From assembly GCA_029204225.1 (NCBI GenBank), contig CM055097.1, forward strand, positions 61,150,385-61,214,384: DNA of 64,000 nt, in the 5' to 3' direction. The notes beneath the pieces were generated by a model. The model made no database searches and had not been told where the DNA came from. It worked only from the letters and a program-made list of their open reading frames with translations. Origin of the DNA: Diphasiastrum complanatum (Eukaryota > Streptophyta > Lycopodiopsida > Lycopodiales > Lycopodiaceae). Positions 1-15,642 of this stretch are shown in pieces. How positions within the stretch are numbered: the stretch's first letter is position 1; every line of letters starts with the position of its first letter. Both the position numbers and the translations under genes were made by a program.

Positions 1-2
1 TA

Positions 3-992
3 GCACTATATGTCGATGATTCTTTAATTATCAACAATTCTATTCAGTTATTGCTCGAAGCGAAATCTTTACTTTCACAAGAATTTGAATTGACTGATCT
101 AGGCCCGATTCACTACCTACTTGGTATGGAGATCACCAGAGATCGTGCTAGCATAAGAATTACTATAAGCCAAGAAGCCTATCTAACCAATGTATTTCAC
201 ATATATGGCATGGAGGGTTGTAAGCCGATAGATTCACCCATGGATCCAGGATCCAAACTATCAAAAGACATGTGTCCCATAATCGAAGCAGAACAGAAAG
301 AAATGTGCAGATACCCTTATCAGTCGATAATCGGATCAATAATGTATTCTATGATCTGCACTCGACCTAATCTTGCATATACAATAAGCACACTACCACA
401 ATACATGTCCAATCTAGGCTTACAACATTGGAATGCTCTTCAAAGAGGATTGAAGTACATTCAAGCTACAAAGCACTATGCTTTGTGCTATAATGGAAAC
501 ACAGAAGTTGCACTCACATCTATTCAGATTCTGACTGGGCACGAGATGTTGATACTAGAAAAGCCACATCTGGTTACATCTGTTTTCTTGCAAGAGGACC
601 CATTTCATGGAACAATAGAAAATAGAAATGCATTTCTCTGTCCTCTACAGAATCTGAATATGTTGCAGCTACATCAGCAGTAAAGGAGATTATTTGGTGA
701 AGGTTACTACAAAATCTACAATTTCTACAAATCAGTCCAACTATACTCCAGTGCGACAATCAGAGCTGTATAACTCTATCTCTGAACCCACAAACTCATT
801 ATAGAACTAAACACATAGAAGTTGAGTTTTATTTTCTTAGAGAGAAATTTGAAAGTAAAGAAGTTGTACTAATTTACTGTCATACTGACAATATGTTGGT
901 TGACATTTTGATAGAACCCTTGTCAAGAGAGAAATATGCTACTTTGGTAGGTACGTTAAATCTCAATCCAGATTCAGATTACTACTAAAGGG
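3..992 (+). pseudogene. Ty1/copia pol tail (RT and RNase H), broken
   Basis: This is the 3' part of a copia polyprotein that enters from the left edge of the window. The reverse transcriptase active site YVDD is read at about 9-20, followed by the usual LGMEI block, a CKPIDSP block and a CTRPNLAY block in one frame, open to 683. From about 521 the RNase H domain continues in another frame (SDSDW..VDTRKATSGYI), then a stop and further frame changes precede SLSSTESEY, RTKHIEVEF and the terminal block near 880-985. At least two frameshifts and one stop break it, so it cannot make an active enzyme. It ends directly at the polypurine tract and LTR start at 987-997. Identity is secure; the element's 5' part lies outside the window. 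Confidence 0.92.
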
Positions 993-1104
993 GGAGTGTT
1001 GGAGTTAATCTTACTCTTACTCATTCTAACTGCCCTCTAAATTCACTCAAGGAAATCACTCTCTTAGAAACAGTAAGCATAAATAAACTCCTTCTCACAC
1101 ATTA
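987..1104 (+). mobile_element. Polypurine tract and start of copia 3' LTR, interrupted
   Basis: The purine run AAAGGGGGAG (987-996) directly after the pol remnant is followed by TGTTGGAGTTAATC, the expected start of a 3' LTR. About 108 bp of LTR can be followed before the sequence passes at about 1105 into the end of a DNA transposon. The simplest reading is that the transposon landed in this LTR. The rest of the LTR was not found further right, so the LTR end is unknown. Confidence 0.7.
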
Positions 1105-3880
1105 GGGAAAATATGGGCTCAAAATGGGCCCTTTAAAAAATTTCACTTTAGAGAGAGGTTACGTAGAGAGAGAATGCAAACCGGTAACTTCTGGTCGTCG
1201 TTTTGCCCGACGTTTAACTAGTATGGTTAACTTCAGACAATAGTTAGTTTAGCATGAGATGTAATAACTTCTCTTCATGCTCATTCCAAAATTCGGGACT
1301 AGAGCTTTAAGACTAAAAATCTTGGTGTGCTCAATGCAAAAACTGAAGCGGGAGAGGCAAAACTTTTGAAATCACTGTATGCTTATAGTGAAATATGAGG
1401 CGGGACAATTTTTCAATGCAACATAAACATTACAAAAGTAAGGAATGCTAGATCTATTTATATTGATTTACTGTAGGTAGATTCATTTACATGATTGTAG
1501 CTTTAACAATGGCAATGTTCCATTTGCATGTTGCTGTTCCGATGGAAGCACTCCAATTATTAAGAAAAATGCGAAAGTTGTAGAGAATGCTGTAGCAATA
1601 GTTAGAGAGTTGAGAATGAATAATCATATGAATATAAATTTGTGGGTGGATGGATCAATTTATCCTAATGATCCAGCTACCAATTTGTGTCCAGATTTTA
1701 AGTCCGTAACTCATCTTCTCAGATATGTATGTGAAGGAAATAGCGGATTACTTGGATATTGTCAAAGGTTGCGTGATATTGGAATGCATAGCATATCTTG
1801 TCTGAATCAACTATTAAAGTTTGCTAATCAACAATTGCAACGTGCAAATCAACAATTGCTTCATTATGTGCAACACACTAGTCTGAAAACAATGCACTCA
1901 AGAATGCTATGTCAGAGTTGAATGCAACTGTCACTACTCTTCGAGGATCAAACCAAGAAATGTTAGAATCCATGGAAAAGTTGCGATCCGAGAGTTTAAA
2001 ATCTGCCGTTGATCTAAAAGTTATCAATAAGGCAATGATGAAGAGGAAAAGAAAGAGAGTACCGATGAAGAATATTGATGACCTATCTACACATAGCGGC
2101 AATCAGAAAAAAAGAATCTGAGCATTCATGTTGTCATCTAAACTGTTTATTTGATTTGTATATGTCATTTAAGTTTGATTTGCACTTGATAGCATGGATT
2201 ATATATTTATTAAACATAATTTGAGTTTCATATGTTTGTTGCAGATCATGTTTGGTGGCAAAGGACTATTTAACAGATCGTTCATGCATTGGTTCATCTT
2301 TAAGTCATGTTTTACCAAGAAAGTCAGCAAAGGATATGATAAAAAATGCTCGGTTTGAAAAAATGAAAAATGAAATTGTAGAGACTGTTTTGATTAAGGT
2401 TCAATCATACTTGGATGCGAATGTGATACAAGGTGCATGTGATGTATCTGGAATTAGCAGATATGCTTATTCTACTTTTTTTAGAATAGTTAAAGAAGCT
2501 TTTTCCCAAGTGATGGTGAGAAAATTAATCTTCCGCGTCCATATCAGATAAGATCAGCTAGAAATTTTTATATTGACGGAATGTTCAAAGTAGTTGGCCA
2601 ACCACTTCATATAACTGAATTATACAAATCAAAATATGGTGAGCTCACTTACAACGATTGCAATGATATTTTTCTTGATATTGAAAATGTTCTAAAATAC
2701 ATTATTCGATTCTATAAACTAGACAAACATCAAGTAAATGGAAAGATCATTATTGTAATAAAATTGGATGAATCTGAAATCATCAAGGGTCAGACGTTGG
2801 AACGTGTGAGTGTCACTTTGGTGAACAAAATTTCAGATACAGATGATCGAACGTTTACTGTTCAATCGAAAAATCACATATGGTGGTTGGCGGCATTCCA
2901 GGTATACATTTCAATTTTCATTTAGAATATCTATATTAACAATTTATACCTTGCTAGTTTTAATTGACATGTCATGCATTGCTTGTTTCTCTACAAGTCT
3001 TGAAAGAGGACCATAAAATACTATCATGGATATTTTCAAGAACAAATTATGGCGAGATTATAAAGAGACATTTGAAGGGTGAGAAATTTACAGTTGAAAA
3101 GCATGGAAGTTTTCAAAATCAATGGCACCTTGCAGGGGATTTGAAAACATTAAAATGTATGTATAATGTCTCTCATGGGGCAACATTAAAGCATCCATGT
3201 CTTTATTGCATGAAGGATTGCTACAATATGAATTTGGGACGATCAACAAACACTGGCCCAACACGAGAAGCTGAAGATACAAATATGAAAAGTGTTCTGC
3301 CAATTCCATTAAAATATTTTCACATATGCACATTGCATGCTGAGGTTCGTATTATTGAAAAGCTAATTTACCTGCATATTCTACTAGCATGGAATCATAA
3401 ACCAAAGTCAGTGGCTAAAGCAGCAATTAGGAGGTTGGAAATAGTTTAGTCAAATGCAGGACTACATAAAGGAAATGTCATGATTGAAAAAAGTGACACT
3501 CTCAGGGAAAAAAGGAAACATTCCTAATAAGCCATCAATTGGAGGTGCTAAAGCAAGAAGATTCTTATCCAATCACACATGCAAATAATCAAGTGTCAGA
3601 TACGAAATTTGGAGAGAAATTGTTCAAGCCACACGAACATTGGAAGGAAGTAATCGAGTGGACCAACTTAGACAAACTCATAGGTGTTATCAGGAAAGAA
3701 AACCTATCATCAGAAGGTATGAGGACTTTGCAAAATCATTGCACCACATTTGTAAAATCTGTACATGATTGTTGGGGAAAAGACAACGTTACTCATTACA
3801 TGGTGCTAATCTATATCATAGTGTTTTCTTTTGTAGCATCTAACACGTGCCAAAAGTAGAATCCAAACTTGTCTATGTTC
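1105..3880 (+). mobile_element. DNA transposon copy 1, unassigned DDE superfamily
   Basis: The left end (about 1105-1230, starting GGGAAAATATGGGCTC) matches the right end of the segment at 23405-24701 in inverse orientation. It includes the shared blocks CTCAAAATGGGCC, GAGAGGTTACGTAGAGAGAGAA and TTTTGCCCGACGT. Inside lies a decayed multi-exon transposase gene. Two independent copies sharing both the terminus and the coding sequence show that this is a mobile family. I could not find a matching inverted terminus at the 3' end or a target duplication, so the right boundary is set only by the last recognisable coding sequence. Confidence 0.65.
1501..3856 (+). pseudogene. DDE-type transposase, unassigned superfamily, decayed
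   Basis: The protein can be followed in pieces. An N-terminal part (about 1502-1875) has a PFACC pair, a KNAK.VENA helix and the block LWVDGSIY. A coiled coil follows, ending in a basic KRKRKR stretch (about 1880-2121). Then comes a helix-turn-helix-like part near 2440-2500 and the catalytic region. Candidate catalytic residues are D in IKLDES (codon 2767-2769) and D in LAGDLK (3138-3140). The second is followed by CLYC (3198-3209) and CTLH (3327-3338), the D/CxxC/CxxH order seen in several eukaryotic cut-and-paste transposases. Intron-like gaps lie near 2122-2244 and 2901-2975. Frameshifts near 1880 and 2510 and later stops break the frame. Copy 2 keeps a further exon with QGMEKSH, whose E is a candidate third acid. 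The role is inferred from this layout, not from a recognised family name. Confidence 0.55.
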
Positions 3881-8055
<4,175 letters not shown>

Positions 8056-8340
8056 TGTCAAAAATTTCACATATTTGGAGACTTCCAAAACAACATGATT
8101 GATCTCCTAAGGTGTGTGTGATTGCACATGAATCTATCTCTTGATTTATGCAAATAATTTAGCTTGACAATATCAAGGCAAGAGCTTACAAATATGCATT
8201 CTATCATCCAAAAACTATCATTCACATAGTGAGAACACTTGATGAAAAAAAATAAGTATGAAAATTTGTTGCTCTTGGGTAGATAGAGAAGGTGCAAGGC
8301 TTTGCTCTCAATAGAGAGAGAGAATGTAGAAAATTTCTAA
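8056..8340 (-). mobile_element. Possible LTR fragment beside a damaged primer site
   Basis: The sequence begins TGTCAAAAATTTCAC right after the degenerate minus-strand primer site at about 8044-8055, as expected for an LTR end in minus orientation. No second LTR copy or coding region was found, and the right boundary given is arbitrary. Low confidence. Confidence 0.3.
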
Positions 8341-8396
8341 GGGTTGGAGCCAACTCTGATCAGAAGACTAAGTGGCAATACAAGCTCTCTCACACT

Positions 8397-8467
8397 CTCA
8401 TAGAGTGGCTCGGGATCCAAGAAGGATGGAAACAAAGCTCATAGAGTGGCTCGGGATCCAAGAAGGA
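8397..8467. repeat. 30-bp direct repeat, two copies, period 41
   Basis: The 30-bp unit starting CTCATAGAGTGGCTCGG appears at 8397-8426 and again at 8438-8467 without difference, separated by 11 bp. It is a short local duplication with no recognised function. Confidence 0.9.
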
Positions 8468-8919
8468 CCGTGACCACTCTCATTATATCACTCATTCATG
8501 GCTAAGTTCTGAAGTATTGAGGTACGTGGTGTCAGTGCTTAGAGACTGTCAATTTTTGGTGAATCTATGGTCATTTTATTGTATCAAGTAGATCTTGAAG
8601 ATGGATTAGTGCTACCTACTAGTTATATGGAGTCATGTGAAGCTGAATTAGCATCATTATTGTACTTTTTTACTCATGGATTTCCAAGAGTTGATGGTCC
8701 TTTGTGACAAGATGGCAATGGATGCTCATTCATGTAGTTTCATGGTGGAGACATATCAAGGAAGGACAAATATGGAGGAGACATGCAAGCATTGGTTGAT
8801 TACTCACATTTTTGTTTGGTTGCTGTTATTTTCCAGTCAACATGTTTAGAAAATTTGAGACTTTTTGAATACTTTGGGACTTAAACCATGTAGTTAAATA
8901 GGCTATTAGACAAGACACC

Positions 8920-9004
8920 TTGACGAACGATGTTCGTCAAGAATGCCCATGGACTATCCAAGTAAGTGCTAGACAACTAAGCTTTGATGAACAATGTTCG
9001 TCAA
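8920..9004. repeat. Pair of related 21-bp palindromes
   Basis: At 8920-8940 TTGACGAAC and GTTCGTCAA flank GAT, a perfect inverted repeat. At 8984-9004 a second copy differs by two substitutions in its left arm. Both are followed by GAA. They could form small hairpins or be paired binding sites; nothing around them shows which. Confidence 0.75.
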
Positions 9005-12000
9005 GAAATTTTGTTCAATTTCTCTTATAAAAGAAAATACATGAGACTTGCACAAGGCTCAAAATTACTAAACATGTCTGAGTTCAAATGAGGAAGCATG
9101 GAGGTATCATTGCATTTACATTCTATTTGATTTCATACAGAATGAACAATGAAATGGATGGAGTTCAAATCTGCACTGTCTCATCTCAACACTTCATTTT
9201 CTAGTTACATCTTAATATGGAAAATTCATGATAGAAATAGTGAAGTATCCAATTTGGACACTATTGTCTATATCATGAACCAATCATGAATGGTTCTATT
9301 TTGGAAATTATAAAACTTTTAAAAAGGAGTTCTATACTTAGGATGGAGATCATTCTAAAGTTGGATCAAAGTTGTATGGTTAAAACTATGCTAAAACTAG
9401 TTGAAGAGGGAGTGTGAAGAAACTTAACTAGTTTTGTCATTTGTTATTTGGCATATTGAGGCCAATTGTACATAACACTGATCTAAATGGTCAAGAAAGG
9501 CTCACAAAAAATCATGATTCTCTATTTACTTCCACTTGGCATGACCACTTCTTGATATACATCCTTTGGATTTGGTGATTGTTAATTTGTTTGGTGATTG
9601 TGTACGTTTTTCATTAAACTTTGTTCGTTTTGTTCTATCGATGGGGCAACTTGTCTCGATATGATACATAAGGACTTAGGAAATGTCGGACCTCATTACA
9701 GTTATTCCAATTTCCTTCTGCGTGAAACGTCTATTTTGCAGTCTCGGTAATACCGCGTGGAGGTTGCTTTCTGAATATGATGAGCGTCATATGGTTCTTG
9801 GTCTGAAATTTGAAAATAGAAAAGTTTGATCCACCTGAACATGCTGGATCAAACTTCAAAGTGTCAAAGCGATTACTCATCGGTGTATCAGCATCATAGT
9901 ACATACCAGAAGGGAAGCAGTTTATCTTCACACGACTCTAGGAAGGGCACAGTAGCCAAGCCAAATCGAGCCTGTAGAAATTCAAGGCTCAAGTTCGGCT
10001 GCAATATCTCATCAACATTGATGGTTCCCAGCACGGACAGATGCTTCCACTTCAGCTGATTATTTAAGTGTCAGAGTCCAGGTGAACTTCAAAATAGAAA
10101 TTGTATCGACGCCTACTATGACACTATCAGTCACTATGTTAATAACGTGGGCTATCATCAAGCAGTGGGTTTCGGATCTCAAGTTCTCAACTGTCAAAAT
10201 TAATCATAACTGCCTTTCCCGGTCATGATTCTTGAAGGTGAGATGGCCCCCAGTCTCCCCAACACGTTGTGTACCACCCATGCATCTGCTGAATCTCACT
10301 AAATATGAAGTGGGTATGTCAGGAAATTACCATCAAGGAGATGCAGCAGACCGTCACATCCGCAACTTTGGCATGCATGTCCTTAGCCATGTCCACTGTC
10401 GAGTGGCCTCAACCTGAATTATTGTGCCAAATTTATGATGAAAAACGATCATACCACGTGGGCTCGGTACCTAGTTTTGATACAATTTGGCTGCACTGAG
10501 GCTGCATCAGTGCAACTTGCCTTCATTGATGAAGCTATTTGGCATTAAACCTGTGGGATGTCTCTGACATCTTATGTGTGAGGCTTGAAAGTTGAGTCTT
10601 TAGGTTCGTGCTCTATCCACGAATTCACGCATAATGCATAATGCATCGTTATGCCATGTTGCTATTGAAAAGGAAATCCCATGTGTTCAAGCTAATCAAT
10701 GTAGTTTGTGGAAAAATTATGTATGGGGTAAGGCCTCAGGCTGGGCCCTTCCCCCATGGGAGGCCCCCGCCCAGGGGCCTTCCCCATCTTAATAACCTCC
10801 AGATTTAAAAAAAAAAAAAAAAATAGAAACGTTTCTAAATATAATAAATTTGGATTTATGTGACTTTTAAAAAATAATAGGTTTTGAATTGTGAGACTTT
10901 TTAAAAATAGAAAGTAAGCTTTACACTTTTGTAAGGTGCTTTAGTCACTTTCTCAAAATAGTAATAGTACCTTACAATGTGTAACTTATTTAGTGCTCCA
11001 TAAAATCATGTATAGGTACAATATTATGCCATTTAAGGCATCCTCCAAATGCACTCTAAAAAAATCTGGAGGTATGCTTCATATTAACATTTATTTTTAG
11101 CAAGATATCATCCTTATAGCACGTCCTTTATGGCATACCACAACATTCTTGTTTTCACATGAATTATTGCCACTTGAACAACAACAATTCCTTTGAGATT
11201 TTCTTTTTTTAATTTCAAGTTTTCCTACATAATGTAGATTTATTTCACCTTTGATCACACACTTTCTCCTTAAATGGAACGTGTAAATCTTTTTGGCCCT
11301 GCCTTGCTTTGCAAGGTTGCTTTGCAAGGCATGTTAAAGATTGACCTGCTTGTGTTGTGGTTTTCTACAGAAGAATTACCTTTCCCTGATATGATTAAAA
11401 AAAATTGACATCTTCAATGTTTTCGTGATGGCGCATTTGGGAAGTATACAGATGCTCAAGCAAAGAAATAACCTCCTTCTATGGTTTTCATCATAACAGA
11501 GTCAATCTGATATAAACAGCTGATATTGTGAACTCTCAACACAGATTTACAATTCACAATCTACGACTACTTGCTCATCATAAAACTTTGAGACTCTTTA
11601 CTATCTAACTTGAGCTTGGAGTTAGCCTTGCCAATCCTATCAGAAGAGCCTACCTAGATTTCTAGATGACATGGGCATTTTGATTGGATACGAATGCTAC
11701 AAACACTGATGAGAAAAGACTACTTTTATTACTTAATGGTGTGCATAAGTGTATCAGCACATCATGTCATTCCATCTTTCTAATGCACATGATTCATTTC
11801 AAAACTTATCTTTTTATGATTATTTGAACAGATTGGATGCATTTTACATTTATACTTTGGAGGTGATCCTATATTTGCTTGGATAACTATCTCTATAAAT
11901 GTCATGAATTTCGCATCAGGATGAATCCTCTTTATTGTACTTTCACAGTTAAAGCGTCATCCTTTTAATCCTATGCATCCAAACTCTCTATGAGTTGTTG

Positions 12001-13001
12001 AAGAAGGATGTCAAGTACATCATTACACCTGAACTTACCAATGCTTTTAAGACATTATTGTTGTTCAAGTGCAAGAGCCTTCATTATGACCACCTTATTG
12101 GAGCATATTTATGCAAATGCAATACAGTGCTTACGGGTTGTTCAAATATCACTCTCAGATCACTAAACACTCTTTTCTCACTTCAACACCTTTGCTACAA
12201 CCCATAAGACCACAAAATTCAAGTTAACACTACTTAAATCATACTCTTTGCACTCTGATCTCATCTCAAAAACACACATCAAGCCACACTAATGGCATTA
12301 CTACTCTTCTAGCTTTAGGTTCACCATTGACAATACGTTAACACTATCTTCATCATTACCACTACTTTTAACACTAGTTTTCAACATTGATTTAACTCTA
12401 AAAGCATAAAAATAGAATGGTAACCAAATGATGGGAAAAAGTCTTGTGCTCCTTAGGTTATCCTTCCCTACAAACAAATGCCTTCATTACAAACCTAATG
12501 CATGAACAATAGAAAAGCATTCCTAAGATCCAAAGCATCAAGCAATTAAAGATAGAAGCTTGGAAACCGAGAAGATCATCTTTTGACATTTAGCAATAGC
12601 ACTTTTAGGATCCAAAATACACAAAAAAAATCTTTCCTTATAGGGAGGGTCTTTGTGATTGGACCACACCAAAGTCAAGTCCTTGGTCCAATCACCCTTC
12701 TTTGATTAATTATTTTTGTGCTTCAATGCAACTCTATTGTGGAAAGGAAGGCAAGGGTATGTGTATTTGTGACTACTTTCTGAAAATCGGGTCCTTTGAA
12801 AATCTATTTGTATATCCCAAACACTTGTGCATGGAATATAGGACTGATTTGGTTGCTTCGATTTTTCTTTAGTCACTAAGTGTCACGAATGGCATAGATG
12901 TAACAAGTGAGATTTGTTGTCAATATGCACTTCTTTAGGCATTGGAAGTACTTCAGCATGGCACGTTGATCTTCTTTTAAGATGGGTTGTCTCCATGTTG
13001 G
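9005..13001. other. Long stretch without recognisable genes
   Basis: I recognise no protein here. Noted items: GAAGAGGGAGTGTGAAG near 9400-9417 resembles a polypurine tract followed by an LTR start, but lacks pol sequence before it. A GC-rich, partly self-complementary block (about 10735-10790) is followed by an A run at about 10807-10823, which could be the tail of a retroposed sequence. Frames near 9830-10500 are short and unplaced. Confidence 0.45.
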
Positions 13002-13279
13002 TGTTGGAGGATGCAAGCTACGCATAAAGCAGCTGCGTCCAAAAAAGGCACCAAAAAGAGTGCATTTGTCCCATAAGCAAATGGAGACTATAACAGAACC
13101 CACATATAAGCTCATTATAGACAATGTACCCTTGTCCCCTGGTATCAGCCGTTTGGGGTCAAAGGGGAATGATGGCGGGTGGCTAGGCGGTGGGGATGGG
13201 ACCTCGCACGCGGCCCGCAGGCGCGCACGATGCGCCACATCATCTATTGGACCACTCTCGCTACCGACAAACTTTGAGG
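13002..13279 (+). repeat. TRIM left LTR
   Basis: This is the left member of the pair of direct repeats. It begins TGTTGG and runs to the base before the primer site at 13280. It does not end in CA. Open frames across it are by-products of its higher GC content. Confidence 0.85.
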
Positions 13280-13357
13280 TGGTATCAGAGCAAGTGTTTT
13301 GGTCCTGAACGCAACCAAGTGGGGGTTTCTTTCGCCCTGTGCTCACTTGAGTGGGGG
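13280..13357 (+). other. TRIM inner segment: primer site to polypurine tract
   Basis: TGGTATCAGAG at 13280-13290 matches the 3' end of plant initiator tRNA-Met. GTGGGGG at 13351-13357 abuts the right LTR. The 78 bp between the LTRs is very short even for this class. Confidence 0.85.
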
Positions 13358-13637
13358 TGTTGGAGGATGCAAGCTACGCACAAAGCGGTTGCGTCCGAAA
13401 AAGGCACCAAAAAGAGTGCATTCGTCCTATAAGCAAATGGAGACTATAACAGAACCCACATATAAGCTCATTGTAGACAATGTACCCTTGTCCCCTGGTA
13501 CCAACCCTTTTGGGGTCAAAGGGGAATGATGGTGGGTGGCTAGGTGGTGGGGATGGGATCCCGCACACGGCCCGCAGGCGTGCACGACGCGTCACATCGT
13601 CTACTGGACCGCTCTCCGCTGCTGACAAACTTTGAGG
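13358..13637 (+). repeat. TRIM right LTR
   Basis: This is the right member of the pair, about 280 bp. It shares long identical blocks with 13002-13279, including the CATATAAG motif. Most differences are transitions, many at CG dinucleotides. Confidence 0.85.
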
Positions 13638-13971
13638 TTGTTTGATTATTCTCCTTCTTACCAATCCTTATAATATCATCCTTTTCCCTCATTGGAAGGA
13701 ACTTCCACTACGTCATCGAACACTATCCCCAACATTTTGAAGGGTGGATATGTAGTTTTCTTGGTGAAAGGTGTGAGACATAAGCAACATCCATTATTAA
13801 GAATTTCACACAATTTGAGGGTGCTATAAGGACGTCAAGGTTAATTACCTTTCAGCTCAAAAGGCTAAATTGAAAATGCATTTCTACGGATGGGAAAATT
13901 GTATATGAAGGGTTTGGAAGATTTCAAAACACAGGCCTACTCAAGTTAGCCATTTGTAAACTGGAACCAAC

Positions 13972-15163
13972 TGTCAGAAAGTGGTGTGTAGAAGATAGGT
14001 CTAGCTCGAAAAGAAACGAATGAAAATAATTCATGTGTCTAGAAAGAAAAATTTTCATGCATGGCGTAATAAACTATCTTTATCTTTCCAATGCATGACT
14101 ACGCCTATCAATGTCAAACAAAACAATAGTGATAGAAATCACATTTGAACTTATAGTAACTAACTTTGAAATCGCCAGTACTACAGTGATTACGTAGCCA
14201 AACAATCAAGCATAAAAAATTATCAAACAAAAAATTAATCACAAAGAATTCCAGAAAACGCATATATTCTGAGACAAAACTGAACGCAATAAAAGATAAT
14301 ATTAATTCAGTACGAAAACGTAATAGAAGTAAATGAGTACAATAAGTTGCAGATCGAAGCCGCATACTCTATGCTATCTCTGAGCGGCTAAAATGAAAGT
14401 CTGAATTAAGCGCAATGCTGATAAGCAGTGGCGCAATAACAATCTCTAAAACAACTCTAAGAAGTGAGCTAGAATGCTCAGGAGTATTCAAGTTCATAGG
14501 CTTGAGAGAGAGAGAGCTAACTATTCAAATGCTTCTAATAATTCTGATTTTCAATGAATTTCAAATGATTGAAACTGTATAAATATGAACAACTATTTAT
14601 ACTAAGAATTTAGGTCGTCAATTGCGATCGCCAGTTGGCTAGTGATCCGCTGACATCCATCCGATTCCTATTGATTGCTGATAAGAGGTGAAATTGGCCG
14701 TAAATGTTCTGTCTGCATAAATGAACCAAAACTATAGCTCTGCAGAAATGAACTAAAATAGCCACAGGCGACATTGTCGGTATTTTCGTGAAAAAGACGA
14801 AAAAGGCAAAAAAAAGGAGAAGGTGCCCTTAAATCTCATTTAGGGTTGTCCCACACTTTGCCAAAGTCATTTTCTTAACATTTGAGGCTCTTTGGAAAAA
14901 GCAAAAAATGTGACACTGTGATTTTACACGAGATTTCTGTCAGGTGAAAAATGTGAAAAAGGCAACACTGTATTTTTCAACGAGATTTTGACAAGAAAAA
15001 AACAAAACGCTATCGTAAACTCTGTGTAATTCTGCAAACTGTGTAAAAACACTTGTAAATCTACAAACTGTATAAACACACGGAAAAATCCGCAAAACTG
15101 GATTAACAATGGATGAAGATTAAAACTGATTAGACGATTGGTAAGAAGGAAAATAATCCAACA
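13972..15163 (-). repeat. 3' LTR of copia element 1
   Basis: On the plus strand the LTR begins TGTCAGAAAGTGG and ends ATAATCCAACA, so in element orientation it is TGTTGG...TGACA, 1192 bp. It resembles the sequences at 51857, 53607 and 58052 over long stretches. It carries a short GA run near 14503-14516 and CGACA/TGTCG-rich motifs. The polypurine tract CTCCCTCTT (minus: AAGAGGGAG) abuts it at 15164. Confidence 0.88.
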
Positions 15164-15170
15164 CTCCCTC

Positions 15171-15640
15171 TTAATCTAAATCCTTGAATGCCTTGACCTT
15201 CAAACTTAGTTCTACATAGAATCTTTTGATGGACTCCAAACTTAATGCTTTAGTAAAAATATATGTTGTCATATCTTGCGTTCTACAGTACTGCAATCTA
15301 ACCTCTTCACTGAGAACTTTGCTTTTGACAAAATGATACTTCAGTTCAATGTGCTTACTTCTGGAATGACATCTAGGGTTGTCTGATAAAGCAATGGCAC
15401 TTTGATTATCACAAAATAATATCCTCGGAGCATATTGATTCAGACCGATATCTGAGAGTAAATTCCTCAACCAAATTGCTTCCTTTGTAGCTTGAGAGGC
15501 TGTGATATACTCTGATCAGTGGAATATAGAGCTATCGAAGATTGTTTGTGACTGTTCCAAAAAATTGGACCATTGTTGAGGAAGAATGTATATCCGGAAG
15601 TAGATTTACGATTGTCTACATCTCCTGCCCAACTCGCATC
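15171..15640 (-). pseudogene. RNase H domain of copia element 1
   Basis: The C-terminal part of the polyprotein contains FCDNQSAIALS, SRSKHIELKYHFVK, QDMTTYIFTKAL and the typical end of a copia pol. One frame is open at 15171-15470. The first part of RNase H (15471-15640, with the strand reading SSTESEY-like and WNNRK-like blocks) lies in other frames. It would remove RNA from the DNA-RNA hybrid during reverse transcription if intact. Confidence 0.88.
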
Positions 15641-15642
15641 TA

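Larger units (their letters stand above)
13002..13637 (+). mobile_element. TRIM: miniature LTR retrotransposon without coding capacity
   Basis: Two direct repeats of about 280 bp (13002-13279 and 13358-13637), both starting TGTTGGAGGATGCAAGC and ending near ACTTTGAGG, flank only 78 bp. That inner segment begins with TGGTATCAGAG, the initiator tRNA-Met primer site, and ends with GTGGGGG, a short polypurine tract. These are the two signals needed for reverse transcription, with no gene between them, which defines a terminal-repeat retrotransposon in miniature. Each repeat carries a CATATAAG TATA-like motif. The repeats differ at roughly 25 places by eye, mostly transitions, so the insertion is not recent. 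A possible target duplication is GTTGG/GTTGT. Movement would need proteins from a full-length element. Confidence 0.85.

Noticed and set aside
9400-9440. Polypurine tract and LTR start on the plus strand (GAAGAGGGAGTGTG)
   Set aside because: No RNase H sequence precedes it and no second LTR was found; a short purine run alone is weak evidence.
10735-10823. GC-rich block with A run as a SINE-like retroposon
   Set aside because: No tRNA- or 7SL-like head, no polymerase III boxes recognised and no target duplication seen.
12876-13664. Several overlapping frames of 76-156 codons on both strands
   Set aside because: They lie across the GC-richer TRIM LTRs and repeat with them; LTR structure explains the region better than a gene.
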